Of a stretch of DNA of 64,000 nt, positions 22,401 to 32,884 are shown piece after piece. Source of the DNA: Craterostigma plantagineum (taxonomy: Eukaryota > Streptophyta > Magnoliopsida > Lamiales > Linderniaceae); contig JAPQWV010000006.1 of assembly GCA_027422505.1 (NCBI GenBank), positions 10,468,501-10,532,500 of the forward strand, given 5' to 3'. The first letter of the stretch is position 1. The number at the start of each line of letters is the position of its first letter. The notes under the pieces are model-generated. The model had not been told where the DNA came from, made no database searches, and was given only the letters and a program-made list of their open reading frames with translations. The position numbers and the translations under genes are program-made.

Positions 22401-22699
22401 TCCAGCATCATCCCGAACTGGCTCTTGCTTATGAGAATATGCCGCGTCCCGAGTTGTGTAGTGAAGGAGAATGCCCCATTTGCTACAACTCCTTGTATAT
22501 ATCCCCAGAATTGCTGGAGATAGAACATCGGCACTGATGCGGTGACCGTTAACGCAAGCCAGATGGGGTGGCCTCTGAGAATGGATACGATGATCTCGTC
22601 CGGGCACCGAAATGTGTTCAGATCGAGCTGAAAGTTCGTATCCTGAACCTTCAAGTAAATATTGTGATCATTATGGTTGTATCTTGGGTAGCGATCCAT
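19436..22699 (-). pseudogene. E3 ORF2: ~1,080-codon protein downstream of pol
   Basis: Starts at ATG 22699 (MDRYPRYNHNDHN). The bases before it read TTCTTATTTTTCAG on -, a good splice acceptor. The N-terminal domain contains FRCPDEIIVSILRGHP, ALTVTASVPMFYLQQFW, MLDLPHNDNYDPLPTDAEM, IVNKCLSPKHAGFDKGNG and NYDFAQLIWNDLAEQI. The middle is acidic, then Pro/Ser/Thr-rich with SIQLESLFPA and repeated THQT/HTTH tracts. The C-terminal domain contains HWDQQKRMTYLRML, CQLLSVYCAKGG, MRQVKYFAARDLQMALE and FCDGTLKVIRRN. It ends QAQRGRL, with the polypurine tract coding for part of this tail and the TAG stop formed inside the LTR (19436-19438). Frame breaks lie near 21300, 20290-20150, 19900 and 19560. Its position suits an env-like gene, but no membrane segment is seen. 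Confidence 0.85.
19441..19455 (-). promoter_or_regulatory. E3 polypurine tract
   Basis: On - it reads CAAAGGGGGAGAT, directly against the 3' LTR start. It primes plus-strand DNA synthesis. It lies inside the ORF2 coding sequence. Confidence 0.9.
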
Positions 22700-22713
22700 C
22701 TGAAAAATAAGAA
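22700..22713 (-). promoter_or_regulatory. Predicted splice acceptor at the ORF2 start (E3)
   Basis: On - the sequence TTCTTATTTTTCAG abuts ATGGATCGC, the ORF2 start. The pyrimidine-rich tract and terminal CAG match plant acceptors. E4 has a CAG two bases before its ORF2 ATG at 37255. Confidence 0.55.
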
Positions 22714-23066
22714 ATATAAAAGTTATTAGATCAATTTTATTTTCAGTCGAAATATGAATGAATTTCATCAAACTATAGTAATATTGTAAATAATAGCATG
22801 TTTGATGAATTTTGAATTGAAATCATATCAAATGCATAGTGTAAGTTCAATTTCAAAAATCGTGATGGCATGAATGTAATTTCGAATGAAATATATGTCG
22901 CGTGAAAAATGGTTCGAAATTTCGCTAAGTATTAAATCAGTAAGTCACTGTTCATGCCGAGAAAATTTTCGGTCGAGAAAATTGAATTGCAATTTGATTT
23001 CCTTTATATTGATTTCAATTGAAAGAATCGACTAAATTTTGCGATCGAAGAAGTTTATCCGCTATT
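22714..23066 (-). other. E3 spacer, part next to ORF2
   Basis: AT-rich, non-coding, with GTCGAGAAAATT-like motifs near 22970. It is split from the rest of the spacer by E4. Confidence 0.65.
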
Positions 23067-23071
23067 GTTAG

Positions 23072-23368
23072 TGTTGGTCCCGATTGCACCAAACAAGGAA
23101 TCAAAGAGGCTTTGATGGAATAAAAAGGGAGAGGTTCTCACCTTCAAGTGTGTGTAGTGTGTGAAAAATAGGGTTAGCCTTTTGATCTTTGATTACTTTG
23201 AAAATAGTGTTGGTAACACCTTATATACCACATTAACCCTAGGTATATTAAGGCCCAATCACTAAAGTTTAACTATTTACATTCTAGTCCAAAGCCCAAG
23301 CTAAAAGAATAATTACAAAATTAATCCCAAGACTTAAACTATTGACACAATCTATAAATATCCTAACA
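23072..23368 (-). repeat. E4 3' LTR (297 bp)
   Basis: On - it starts TGTTAGGATAT and ends CGGGACCAACA. It contains an inverted pair ATATACC/GGTATAT around the TATA box (23223-23248). Confidence 0.95.
23223..23248. promoter_or_regulatory. TATA-box inverted repeat (E4 3' LTR)
   Basis: ATATACC, a 12-nt spacer, then GGTATAT on +. On - the GGTATATAAGG arm is the likely TATA box. This is a shorter version of the palindromic core in E1-E3. Confidence 0.5.
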
Positions 23369-23382
23369 ATCTCCCCCTTTGT
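23369..23382 (-). promoter_or_regulatory. E4 polypurine tract
   Basis: On - it reads ACAAAGGGGGAGAT immediately before the 3' LTR. Confidence 0.9.
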
Positions 23383-23383
23383 G

Positions 23384-25472
23384 TCAATTGTTGGGAGTCT
23401 TGGATCTTGGGCGTTGTGATGGTGGATTAGCGAGTGTGTTTTCGCGATGTCCTAGCTTGAACTCAAAGGTGCGGAGATTCATTCGAAGGACCATTCGATC
23501 AGCTATAGTGTCAATGAACTTCGCGAACTTGGATCGACAGAGTGGATCTTCTTCCGAAAGGATGCGGCAAATCCTCATGAGTTTGTCTTGGATGATGGTG
23601 AGCGTCCCATCCGCGAACTTTGCCACTTCGGAGCAGCACAACAGCCTCATCTCCCTTGTAGTTCGAGTAGGCGACCGCCGGATCATCTCCGTCGATCACA
23701 TCGCCCTCTCGGTATTCGTCCGCGTTCTTGAAAGATGGGCGGGTCAGGTTCACCTTATTTAGGTTGTGCTCCACCGCCATCTGCAGATCGTGGGTGGCGA
23801 AGAATCTGACCTGTCGGAGCATGTGGCGCTTGAGAGCCACATATCCCATAGTGACCGGTTCAGCTCGTACGAGATGTCCAGTACTTCTGATGACGAGTCT
23901 GAACTATTTTAGGGATTCCAGCATGCTCTACAGATCACCCAGGCGCAGAAACTTGAAATCCGCCTCACTCACTTCACTGTAGCTCTCATCATGCCTTATT
24001 ACCGTGAACACTGGATAGTGGACACGTCCTTTCGACTCTTGGCGAAGGTCAGTGACTTTGCAGATGGGGGACCGATTCATTTCCAGAGCGATGTTTTCCT
24101 CATCGGACAGCGTCCTCTTTGTGCACTTGTGGCAAAGAAGGCTCCATCGATAGAGCTTCTTCTTTTCCTCGTCCAATTTTGGATGTTCATCAGCTCATAT
24201 TCGTCGAAGGTCGTGATGATCTGCTCCTTGCGCCGCCAGATCCTCTTCCTGATCTCTTCTTGGAATGGCGCGGTGATCTTTTTGTTTTCCCATAGTGCTT
24301 CCGGTATATCCGTCGTGGGCACATCTGGTTGAGCAGCAGGAGCCTCAATTTGCTGCGCTTGGAATTGTAGAATGTTCTCGAGCTCGGCGTGTTCGACGTC
24401 GTACTCCTCTCCGTTCTCGTCGTCTGCAGTGTTGATCAGCATAAGCGAAGCTTCCTTTAGCAGACGTCGAGCATTTTCCACCAACTTCCTGGCTGCTACT
24501 GCATCGGCGGGTGTGTACAGCCATTCATCGTTAAAGATGTAGGCCTCGATCTCGTTCTGTGCGCAGTAGAAGTCCTCGAAAGCTACGTTGGAATCGGTAT
24601 TGAGAGGGGTATGGCTGTGTGGTGGCGAGGGTGTTGCGTCGGAGGAGTTTGTGGATTGTGGGGATGGTTGTGGTGGGGATTCTGGTGGCTCGGTCGAGGT
24701 GATGGTTTTGGCGAGGATGATTTGGGTGTCGGGTGGTGGAGATGTGGTGGTGGCCTCTAACGTCGATGTGACAGTTTGAGGTTCTGAGATGGTGGGTGGA
24801 GAAGGTGTGGTGGTGGTCTCTAACGCCGATGTGACGATTAGAGGTTCGGAGACGGTAGTAGGTGGTGGTGTGGGTGATTTGGCTAGTGACTCGGGGTTAA
24901 TAGGGTGGGATTTTTGGCTAGTGGGGTGTGAGGTTTCTGTTGCGGGCGTCGTTTCAGGTGCAGAGGAGGAAGGCGGCGTTGATTGTACTGGTCCTTGAGT
25001 TTGTGAGGCTTGCGGCCTATTCTCCCCCTCGCGGCGATCTTGATCATCATCTTGATCGTCGCGCCTGATCCCGCTAGACTCGCCTTGGGTGCGGCAAGTC
25101 ATTGGTTGAGTCATGATCTTCTTCATTTGCTGTTCCTCCTCGTCGAGTTCCGTCATTGATTCGAATCTTGCTCGTAGGATGTAGAAGAGCTCCTTTGCGG
25201 AAATGGAGGAGAGAACAGCTTCTGCGTCCACATTTTGCGTTGGTGGTGGCGTCTCCGGGGCCACACCTTTGCCTTTGTCGATGGTGGACGCATCGAGATG
25301 CGCATAGACTTTGTCGAGGATGGACGTCTCAAGAGTCTTTGCAAACTCTTGAAGACGAGTCTCTAGCGCGGTCTCGGTGATGAACTGGGGTAAGTTTAAC
25401 AAGTTGGAATCACGAAGAAATCCAACTGTCACCGAATCGGAGAAGATAGTCGATCGGCCGCCCGTTTGCATA
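23384..25472 (-). pseudogene. E4 ORF2, middle and C-terminal part
   Basis: The - strand reading resumes beyond E5 with QTGGRSTIFSDSVTVGF. A Ser/Thr/Pro-rich linker follows, with repeats such as VTSALETTTTPSPPTISEPQ over about 24600-25000. Then comes an acidic stretch and the conserved C-terminal domain. Matches to E1 and E3 include EEIRKRIWRRKE, PICKVTDL, RQVRFFATHDLQMAVEHN, KFADGTLTII and LRTFEFKLGHR. The stop is TGA at 23384-23386, just before the polypurine tract. Frame breaks occur near 24170, 23930-23850 and 23600. Protein similarity with E3 is modest while the order of blocks is kept, consistent with long selection on the protein before the copies died. Confidence 0.8.
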
Positions 25473-25852
25473 TGTCAGGACCCGTCGTCCGACCTCGTAA
25501 TTCCGTTCTAATCCTAAGTATCTAATGCTTTATTATCGCGCAAAAGTCTAAAAATGCGAATAAAATTTTTCTTCTTCTTTTAAAACTACGTGCGGAAGTC
25601 TTATACACATGTCAAAAGGATGTTCGCAAATCGTTCTACAATTCCTCGCAGTCATGTCTATACAGAAGACAAGTGTGTGTGTGTGTGTGTGTGTGCAGCC
25701 AAAAGCTTCCTATGCGCCCGGCCTTCACAGGTCGTCATCCATACACACACTCCCACCTCAAAAGCAGCCGGATAGCTTCAAAAGATCGGCCTCGCCTAAA
25801 AGTCGGATCACATACCGTGATCGTCAGTACCTACAACACGTAACGTAAATAA

Positions 25853-25869
25853 TGAGCCACCGAGGCTCA
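25853..25869 (-). promoter_or_regulatory. Conserved LTR hairpin (E5 3' LTR)
   Basis: TGAGCC, 5-nt loop, GGCTCA. On - it is followed by ACGTGTTGTAGGTAC, as in S1. Confidence 0.6.
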
Positions 25870-26889
25870 GTAAGCAGAAATTATGCATGTATGCACGTGT
25901 CCTAACGATCGACAATCCAGGCCGTCGTTTTCTAATGCTCATACTCTTTTCCTTATACTCGTACTCTTTCCTCGAATCATACTCTTTTTCTCATACTCTT
26001 ACTTCATACGGGCCCTCGACTTTCAGTCCCACTATGCGCCATCTTATAGAGATCTCAAGTGTGAAGGTTCACACACTAGAAGGTCACCCGAAGGAATCTT
26101 CCCTTACTCAGTGCGGCCTCCACGCGAGCGCTTCTCACTGGTAGCCAACACCGAGGCCACTAACCACGGAGGTCACCCGAAGGAATCTTCCCTCCGGGTA
26201 GTGCTTTACACGCTAGAAGGTCACCCGAAGGAATCTTCCCTTACTCAGCGTGTGCCCTGGGCCGCATCCTCCAGGTTGCATCTCCCGCATACGGGGTAAT
26301 TCCCCCAGCCTCTTATACAGGCCTTATAGCTTCATTCGCCTTACTGGCCGCATAGGGGAAGCCGTGACTCTTCATTCGAGTCGACACAGATGCCAATATC
26401 GGCGAGTATACATCGCACACAGGCGATCTTACGCACGCTCATACCTCGCGTCTTATACACTACGCATGCGTGCAAATGCTCAGGCTATGCTCATGTACGT
26501 ATTCTAATCATGCCATCATGCACATAATTTAATCGTATCATACGTACACATTTCATACAAAATTCACGAGCACGTAATTCACATAATTGTACGCAGGCAA
26601 GTTACGTGTCGTAGTTGAATTTCTACTTACCTGTCGTCCAAGCGCAATTAGTGTTCTCTCCGTTTGCTCCTAACGTACGACCTTTAAACATAATATCATC
26701 GTATCAGTAATATGTTTTTATTAAGTACCTAAGTCGAATTAAAATATCTAATTTTGTTAATTTTGCTATACTATAAGTTGCTAGCTTCGAGTCTAGGATA
26801 CCCTTGCCCAATAAATTCCTAAGTAAAGTTTGTATCGATTCCGTGTCCGAATGAGTTCAGCGAGAGTTAGCAAATTGTTAGTTTTCAAT

Positions 26890-27530
26890 TTGCCCGAATT
26901 TAATTCATCTTGAAGTCGCCCGATTCATCTTGCATGGAAATTTATTTCACCTGATTTAAGAATTTGCAAGTTAAAATCGCCGTTTTAGTCACCACCACAA
27001 TTCGCCCAATTCCAAGCGTGTGGTGGGATCGTTTTCGGCCGTTTTCAAACTCTCCAAGTCGCCCGATTTGTGAAGTGGAAATCTGAAATCGCCGAATGCT
27101 CTCATCATCAAGTTGTCATCTTTATTTGCCCGATTCCATGCATGGAATGTTCAAGGCAATTCGTCCGATTTTCAAGCTTGCATGGAATCGCCCGATTTCT
27201 TGGATGTTGCTCCTCATTTCGCCCGTTTTAAGGTTGGTTCAGCGTCTTCGGCGATTTGTTCTCCTCTTGCCACGTGTAGTTTTCTTTTAAATTGTCCGAT
27301 TTGTGCCCGATTTCATGCATGAGGTGTTCTAGACATTCGGCCGATTTGGGTTTGCATGAGATCGCCAGACTTTCATGTTTTGAACACCACAAATCGCCGA
27401 GTTCATCTAAGACTTAAATCGCACGATTAAATGTGTCTTCTCATTCCTTTCAATCGATCCCTCACATGCAACATTTCGCCCGATTTCTAGAGTTTCTCAA
27501 TCTATCCGATTCGATCAACCTAAATTCATC
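26890..27530. repeat. TCGCCCGATT motif array (E5 3' LTR)
   Basis: About 14 copies or near-copies of (T/A)TCGCCCGATT(T) are spaced ~20-60 bp apart. The outer letters ATCG..CGAT are self-complementary. The other E5 LTR has the same array at 34290-34940. Confidence 0.8.
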
Positions 27531-28228
27531 TACCAGAAATCACATCCATCGTTCCATTCTGCCCAGAGTTTTCTAAGTTCTAGGGTTCCCTTCCACCTTA
27601 CAATCGTTAATGCACCCCAAGGTTATTCTATCCTAAGGTCATAAGCCCTCAAAACACGTTAATCTACCGAAATTATAAGAGTTGTAAGGGAGTACTTCAC
27701 TTACTAGGCTTTGATCTTCAAGCTACTTAGTGTGTTCTTTGAGTTGAACTCCTTTCGGCTCCTTCTCCCTTTTCTTTCTTCTTTAATTTTCGATGGGTGT
27801 TGTTTCTTATTGGTTTACAACCTTGAAATGGTGTTAAGATAGATATTTTGATTATAGGTTGGGGTGATGGGACTTTAGTGGTGTGGGTTTCCCATGATTC
27901 AAGGAACCTTTTGTCTCCCCATTGGTTTTCTTAAGGATTAGACCAACTATTAAATTTTTAGCCCACATTGCATGGCCCAATTTCCATATAATTATTACCA
28001 TTCTCTTCATTTCCTTGTTCTTTCTATTTCTCGAAATCCTCATAAAAAACGCAATTAGCATAAACACTATATTGATTTCACGTAATTGTGCGTAATTCGT
28101 ACAAAATCACGAGCACAAACCTCATAGGATTACGTCAACATATCACACATACGCCAGAAATACGAAATCACTTAGGTTAAATACGTAATTTATTGGCCGA
28201 CCTAATTTGCGGGTCTCGGGTCCTACAT

Positions 28229-28241
28229 CCTCCCCCCCTTA
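28229..28241 (-). promoter_or_regulatory. E5 polypurine tract
   Basis: On - it reads AAGGGGGGGAGGA, one base before the 3' LTR TG. Confidence 0.9.
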
Positions 28242-28262
28242 AGGAGGATTTCGCCCCCGAAA

Positions 28263-29261
28263 TCAGCCTGTGTGAAACAATTCGGGATAACGAATTCTCA
28301 TTTCGTCCTCCCGTTCCCAGGTGGCTTCTTCCGTAGATTGGTTCCGCCACAACACTTTCACTAAGGGAATATCCTTATTCCTAAGCTTCTTAGTCTCATA
28401 CATCAATATTTCCACCGGAATCTCTTCGTAACTTAGATCCGGCTTCAATTGCTGATGTAGGGACTCGTTTCCTAGCACGTGGTTCGGGTCAGCTAAGTAC
28501 TTTCGTAGGGTTGAGACGTGGAACACGTCATGCACTTGCGATACTGAGGCTGGCAGTTCTAATTGGTATGCCACCTCGCCAACCCTCTTCAGTATCCTAA
28601 ATGGACCGATATACCTAGGGCTTAGTTTCCCTTTCTTCCCGAACCTCTTTACGCCATTCATCGGCGATACATTAACAAACACCATATCGTCTTCTTCGAA
28701 TTCCAGTGGTCGACGTCTTTGGTCAGCGTAGCTTTTCTGTCGACTCTGTGCCGTTCGCATGCGTTCGCGTATCGTGGCAATAGCCTCTGTCATTTCTTGT
28801 ACGATGTCCGGGCCTAACATTGCTCGTTCACCAACCTCGTCCCAATGTACTGGGGATCTGCACCTACGCCCGTATAGCGCTTCGTATGGTGCCATCCCGA
28901 TGGTGACGTGGTAGCTATTGTTGTACGAGAACTCGATTAGTGGGAGGTACCTACTCCAATTCCCCTTGAAATCGAGTACGCATGCTCGGAGCATGTCCTC
29001 CAACGTCTGTATCACCCGCTCGGATTGACCGTCCGTCTGCGGATGGTAGGCGGTACTAAAGGACAACTTCGTTCCCATCGCTTTTTGCAAGCTCGTCCAG
29101 AATTTCGATAGAAATCTAGAGTCGCGATCCGAGACTATCGATGATGGAACGCCGTGCAGTCGCACTATATCCTGAATATAAAGCTCCGCGTATCGTTCCA
29201 TGGAGTACGTTGTGCTAATTGGTAGGAAATGGGCAGACTTCGTTAGTCTGTCGACGATAGC
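28263..29261 (-). pseudogene. pol: E5 integrase core and chromodomain
   Basis: The integrase cuts host DNA and joins the element ends. Visible are SIVSDRDSRF (second catalytic Asp), YHPQTDGQSERVIQTLED (catalytic Glu), FSYNNSYHVTIGMAPYEALY, and the GPFRILKRVGEVAYQLELP domain. The C-terminal ~50 residues (EILMYETKKLRNKDIPLVKV, then WRNQSTEEATWEREDEM) form the chromodomain of Tekay/Del elements, thought to guide insertion by binding histone marks. The upstream join has an in-frame TGA (29259-29261) where the family has Trp, in the segment DAI(W)AIVDR. The end is near YPELF, ~35 bp before the 3' LTR. Confidence 0.95.
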
Positions 29262-30233
29262 TCAAATTGCGTCGTGCCCTTTCGTATTCCTTGGCAGTCC
29301 TACTACGAAGTCCATGGTAATGTTATCCCATTTCCATTCCGGAATGGGTAGCGGTTGCAGGGTTCCTGCCGGCCTTTGATGCTCGGCTTTTATTTGCTGG
29401 CACGTCAGGCATTGGCTCACGAATGTTGCTATGTCCTTCTTCATGCCTGGGCACCAGTAGTTTTCCTTTAAGCCTCTATACATCTTCGTTGCTCTTGGAT
29501 GTACAGAGTACGCCGTGGCATGTGCTTCCACCATTATCGTTCTTCGTAGTTCAGCATCGTCTGGCACGTACAATCGGTTCTTGAAGTACATCCGTCCGTC
29601 TTCCCGTACTCTGAGATCTCTAGTCGTTTGTTCCAGCTGTGCTTCCTTAATCCTCGTATAGAACTCATCTGCTTCCTGTGCCGTCTTAATCTGCTCTAGC
29701 AGCGTCGGCTGCAAGGTTAGAGCTGCTAGTTGCGTCTCAACTTCTCCTAGTCGTACGATTTCTACTTCCAATAATTGCAGTTCCGCGCTCACTGCTTTTC
29801 GGCTTAAGGCATCGGCTACTACATTTGCCTTGCCTGGGTGGTAGTTGATTATGCAATCGTAATCCTTAACTAACTCTAACCACCTCCTTTGCCTCATGTT
29901 TAGCTCTTTTTGAGTAAAGAAGTACTTGAGGCTCTTGTGGTCCGTGTATATCTCACACCGCTCTCCATAGAGGTAATGCCTCCAAATTTTGAGAGCAAAG
30001 ACCACTGCAGCCAATTCTAAGTCGTGCGTCGGGTAATTCTTCTCGTACTCCTTCAGTTGACGAGAGGCGTATGCTACTACGTTCCCGTGCTGCATTAGCA
30101 CGCACCCTAACCCGTTCTTCGACGCATCGCTATACACCGTAAATCCTCCAGTTCCCGAAGGTATTGTGAGAACTAGGGCCGTCGTAAGCCGTTCCTTCAA
30201 CTCTTGGAAACTTCGTTCACATTCCACGGTCCA
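29262..30233 (-). pseudogene. pol: E5 RNase H and integrase N-terminus
   Basis: RNase H removes the RNA strand during copying. Motifs are [18 protein letters not shown] (Asp), [20 protein letters not shown] (Glu) and [11 protein letters not shown] (Asp), followed by [16 protein letters not shown]. Then come a zinc-binding HHCC domain ([27 protein letters not shown]) and the first integrase Asp (MDFVVGLPR). A TAG stop near 30234 separates it from the reverse transcriptase where the family has a sense codon before Trp-Thr. Confidence 0.95.
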
Positions 30234-31020
30234 CTAGAACGGGGTGTTCTTCCTGGTTAGCTTTGTCAGTGTAGACGCTATCTTTGAGAAGTCCTTGATA
30301 AACTTCCTATAGTATCCTGCCAGACTGAGGAAACTTCGTACTTCCGTCACGTTCGTCGGTCTGGGCCAGTTGCTAATAGCATTTATCTTGTTCGGGTCTA
30401 CGGAGATTCCTGCCCCGGATACTATATGCCCCAAGAAGGCGACTTGGTCAAGCCAGAATTTGCACTTCTTGAACTTGGCGTATAGTTGCTTGTCCCTTAG
30501 TATTCCCAGAACTGTTCTCAGGTGTTCTTCGTGCTCCTCCTTCGTCTTCGAGTATATTAGGATGTCATCAATGAAGACGATGACGAACCTATCTAAGTAT
30601 AGCTTGAACACCCGGTTCATTAAGTCCATAAAAGCTGCGGGCGCATTAGTCAACCCGAATGGCATCACCAGGAACTCATAGTGGCCATAACGGGTACTAA
30701 AGGCCGTCTTCGGGACGTCTTCCTTCCGGATCCTTAACTGATGATAACCCGATCTTAAGTCGATCTTAGAGAAAACTGTTGCACCTTGCAGTTGATCGAA
30801 CGGATCGTCTATCCTAGGGAGTGGGTACTTGTTCTTGATCGTCAACTTGTTCAACTCCCTGTAATCTATGCATAATCGCATGGACCCATCCTTCTTTTTC
30901 ACAAATAGCACCGGCGCTCCCCAGGGAGAGAAACTCGGCTGTATGAACTCCTTCTGCATGAGCTCGTCGAGTTGATCCTTTAACTCCTTCATTTCCGTCG
31001 GTGCTAGCCGATATGGGGTC
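30234..31020 (-). pseudogene. pol: E5 reverse transcriptase
   Basis: Copies element RNA to DNA. Visible are [68 protein letters not shown] and the catalytic [13 protein letters not shown] with its two Asp. [18 protein letters not shown] follows, then the connection [14 protein letters not shown]. It is separated from the protease part by a single-base deletion near 31030, after LVPGAA. Confidence 0.95.
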
Positions 31021-32728
31021 TTAGATACTGCGCTGCTCCAGGTACCAGATCTATGGCGAATTCTATTTCCCTTTCGGGTGGTAGTCCAGGTAACTCCTCG
31101 GGAAATACGTCGGGGAAGTCCTTGACTATCGGCACTTCCTTGAATTTCGGGGAGGCGTTCTCTTCCGACTTGATAGCGAATACAAGATAGGCTTCGCACC
31201 CCGATCTGATCAGTCGTTGGGCTTTCAACGCTGATATCCAAGAGATCACAGTCCCTTTACTAGTCCCTACAAACTTAAGGGGTTCATCCCCGTCCGCATT
31301 GAGCGTGACTATCTTGCGGTGGCAACCTATGACAGCTCCATACTTCGATAGCCAATCCATTCCAAGGATCACCTCATAGTCATTCATGGGAATAATTATG
31401 AGGTCTATGGGCAGTTCATTATCCCCGATTACTATTGGGCAATCCCTTAGAACATGGTTAGTTTGGGTGGGATTCCCGTTCGGAACTGTTACCCTAAACT
31501 CGCACTCAGCTCGGTGAGGCGTTACTCCTACCCTCTTGGCATACTTAGTAGACGCGAACGAGTGTGTCGCTCCTGAGTCGACTAGGATGCATGTGGGGGT
31601 TTCATAGACGAGGAGGGTACCTGTTACCACGGCCGGGTTATTTTCCGCTTCCTCGGATGTTATAGTGTAGACCCGGGCCGGTACCCTTAGTGGTGCTGCT
31701 TGGTTTCCCGCTTGGCTCCCGGATCCCCCTTCCGGACATGCCCTCAGGTAATGGCCTGTCTTGCCACATTTGAAGCAGACAGCATTCTGGGAGTTGCAGA
31801 CTCCCGGGTGTCTCCGTGCGCACTTCGGGCATACGGGTAGATCCAGCTGGGGTCTACCCTGGTTGGGATTGAACTGTGGGGGTGGTCCAGGTCGATTCTG
31901 GAGTCCCTGTTTCCCTTCCTTGGCAATGAATTGCCGCTTCGGATTGCCCCCGCTCCCTTGCGGCCCTTCTACGAATTTGCGCTTTGCTTCTTGGGCGCGA
32001 GAAATCCTGGCCTCTGCCTGCTCCGCCACAAGTGCTCTCTCAGCCACTTGTGCATACGTGGCCCCTTGTACTCCCGCCATACTTACATCCCGGTACAGCT
32101 CGGGCTTCAACCCTTCCATGAATCGCTCGATCTTGAGCGCGTCCGTGCTAACCATATGAGCAGCAAACCTTGAAAGCTGCTCGAACTTCCTGATGTACTC
32201 CGCCACTGTCATTGCCCCTTGGCGGAGGTTGATGAACTCATTCATCCGCTGGGCTCTGACGGGGGCGGTGTAGTACTTTCCTCTGAAAATCTCTTTAAAC
32301 CGATCCCAGCTCATCGTTAGTGGGTTTTCGATGGCTGAGACGGTGTCCCACCAGTGTCCGGCGCTCCCCCTCAGCAGGTAGGCAGCGCACATGACCTTCT
32401 CCGCCTCAGGGGTGCGGCTGTGCTGGAACATGTTCTCCAGCGTCCTCAGCCAATCCTCGGCGGATGTGGGGTCTACATCATCCTCGAACAGTGGAGGATT
32501 AAGCTTTCCGAACCTCTCCCCGATCATCTCAATTCGTTCGGGCGGGGGAGGTAGGTTGGCTGATTGTCCACCAGCATTTTGCTGTTGGATCAGCTGTTGG
32601 ATCTGGGCCGATTGTTGCCGGACTAGTTCCGTTAGTTGCAGGATGGTAGCATCCCGGCTATCAGGAGGGTTATTAGTATCCCTACCCTGATCAGATTCCC
32701 TGCTTCCTTCTCCCCTAAGTCTTACCAT
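31004..32728 (-). pseudogene. gag: E5 Gag and protease
   Basis: Starts MVRLRGEGSRESDQG, ~140 bp inside the 5' LTR. The retrotransposon capsid domain includes AEDWLRTLENMFQHS, CAAYLLRGSAGHWWDTV, WDRFKEIFRGKYY and FINLRQGAMTVAEYIRKFE. A basic linker leads to two zinc motifs: CPKCARRHPGVC and the CCHC knuckle CFKCGKTGHYLRAC (about 31733-31776). The protease carries ILVDSGATHSF and VILGMDWLSKYGAVI, then [19 protein letters not shown], the entry to the reverse transcriptase. This frame is open for 574 codons and then runs out of frame at the 31030 deletion. Confidence 0.95.
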
Positions 32729-32869
32729 TTTCCAAACCTATCCTGACCATTCCTAAGGCCAATAAATCTAACCATTCAAGAAATTCACATAACATGGTAC
32801 TTACAAGCAAGGCCGCTTCCGCGCTTTTGAGTGTGTGTGAATGGACAGTCTGCAGGACCTGTGACCGAA

Positions 32870-32881
32870 GCTCTGATACCA
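32870..32881 (-). promoter_or_regulatory. E5 primer-binding site
   Basis: On - it reads TGGTATCAGAGC, three bases from the 5' LTR end; initiator tRNA-Met type. Confidence 0.95.
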
Positions 32882-32884
32882 CTC

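Larger units (their letters stand above)
25473..28227 (-). repeat. E5 3' LTR (2,755 bp)
   Basis: On - it starts TGTAGGACCCGAG and ends GGGTCCTGACA. It contains a (GT)n tract (25672-25696), a conserved hairpin (25853-25869), three copies of GGTCACCCGAAGGAATCTTC (26080-26240), the GACAGGTAAGTAG block (~26630-26645) and an array of TCGCCCGATT motifs (26890-27530). The ORFs inside recur in the other LTR and are not genes. Confidence 0.95.

Noticed and set aside
19436..22699. Calling ORF2 an envelope protein
   Set aside because: It occupies the env-like position, but I see no signal peptide, membrane helix or coat-like motif, so it is left as unknown.
25883..26507. ORFs of 85-138 codons in the E5 LTR
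   Set aside because: The same ORFs recur in the other LTR (33293-33917), follow direct repeats and have no domain. They are LTR sequence, not genes.
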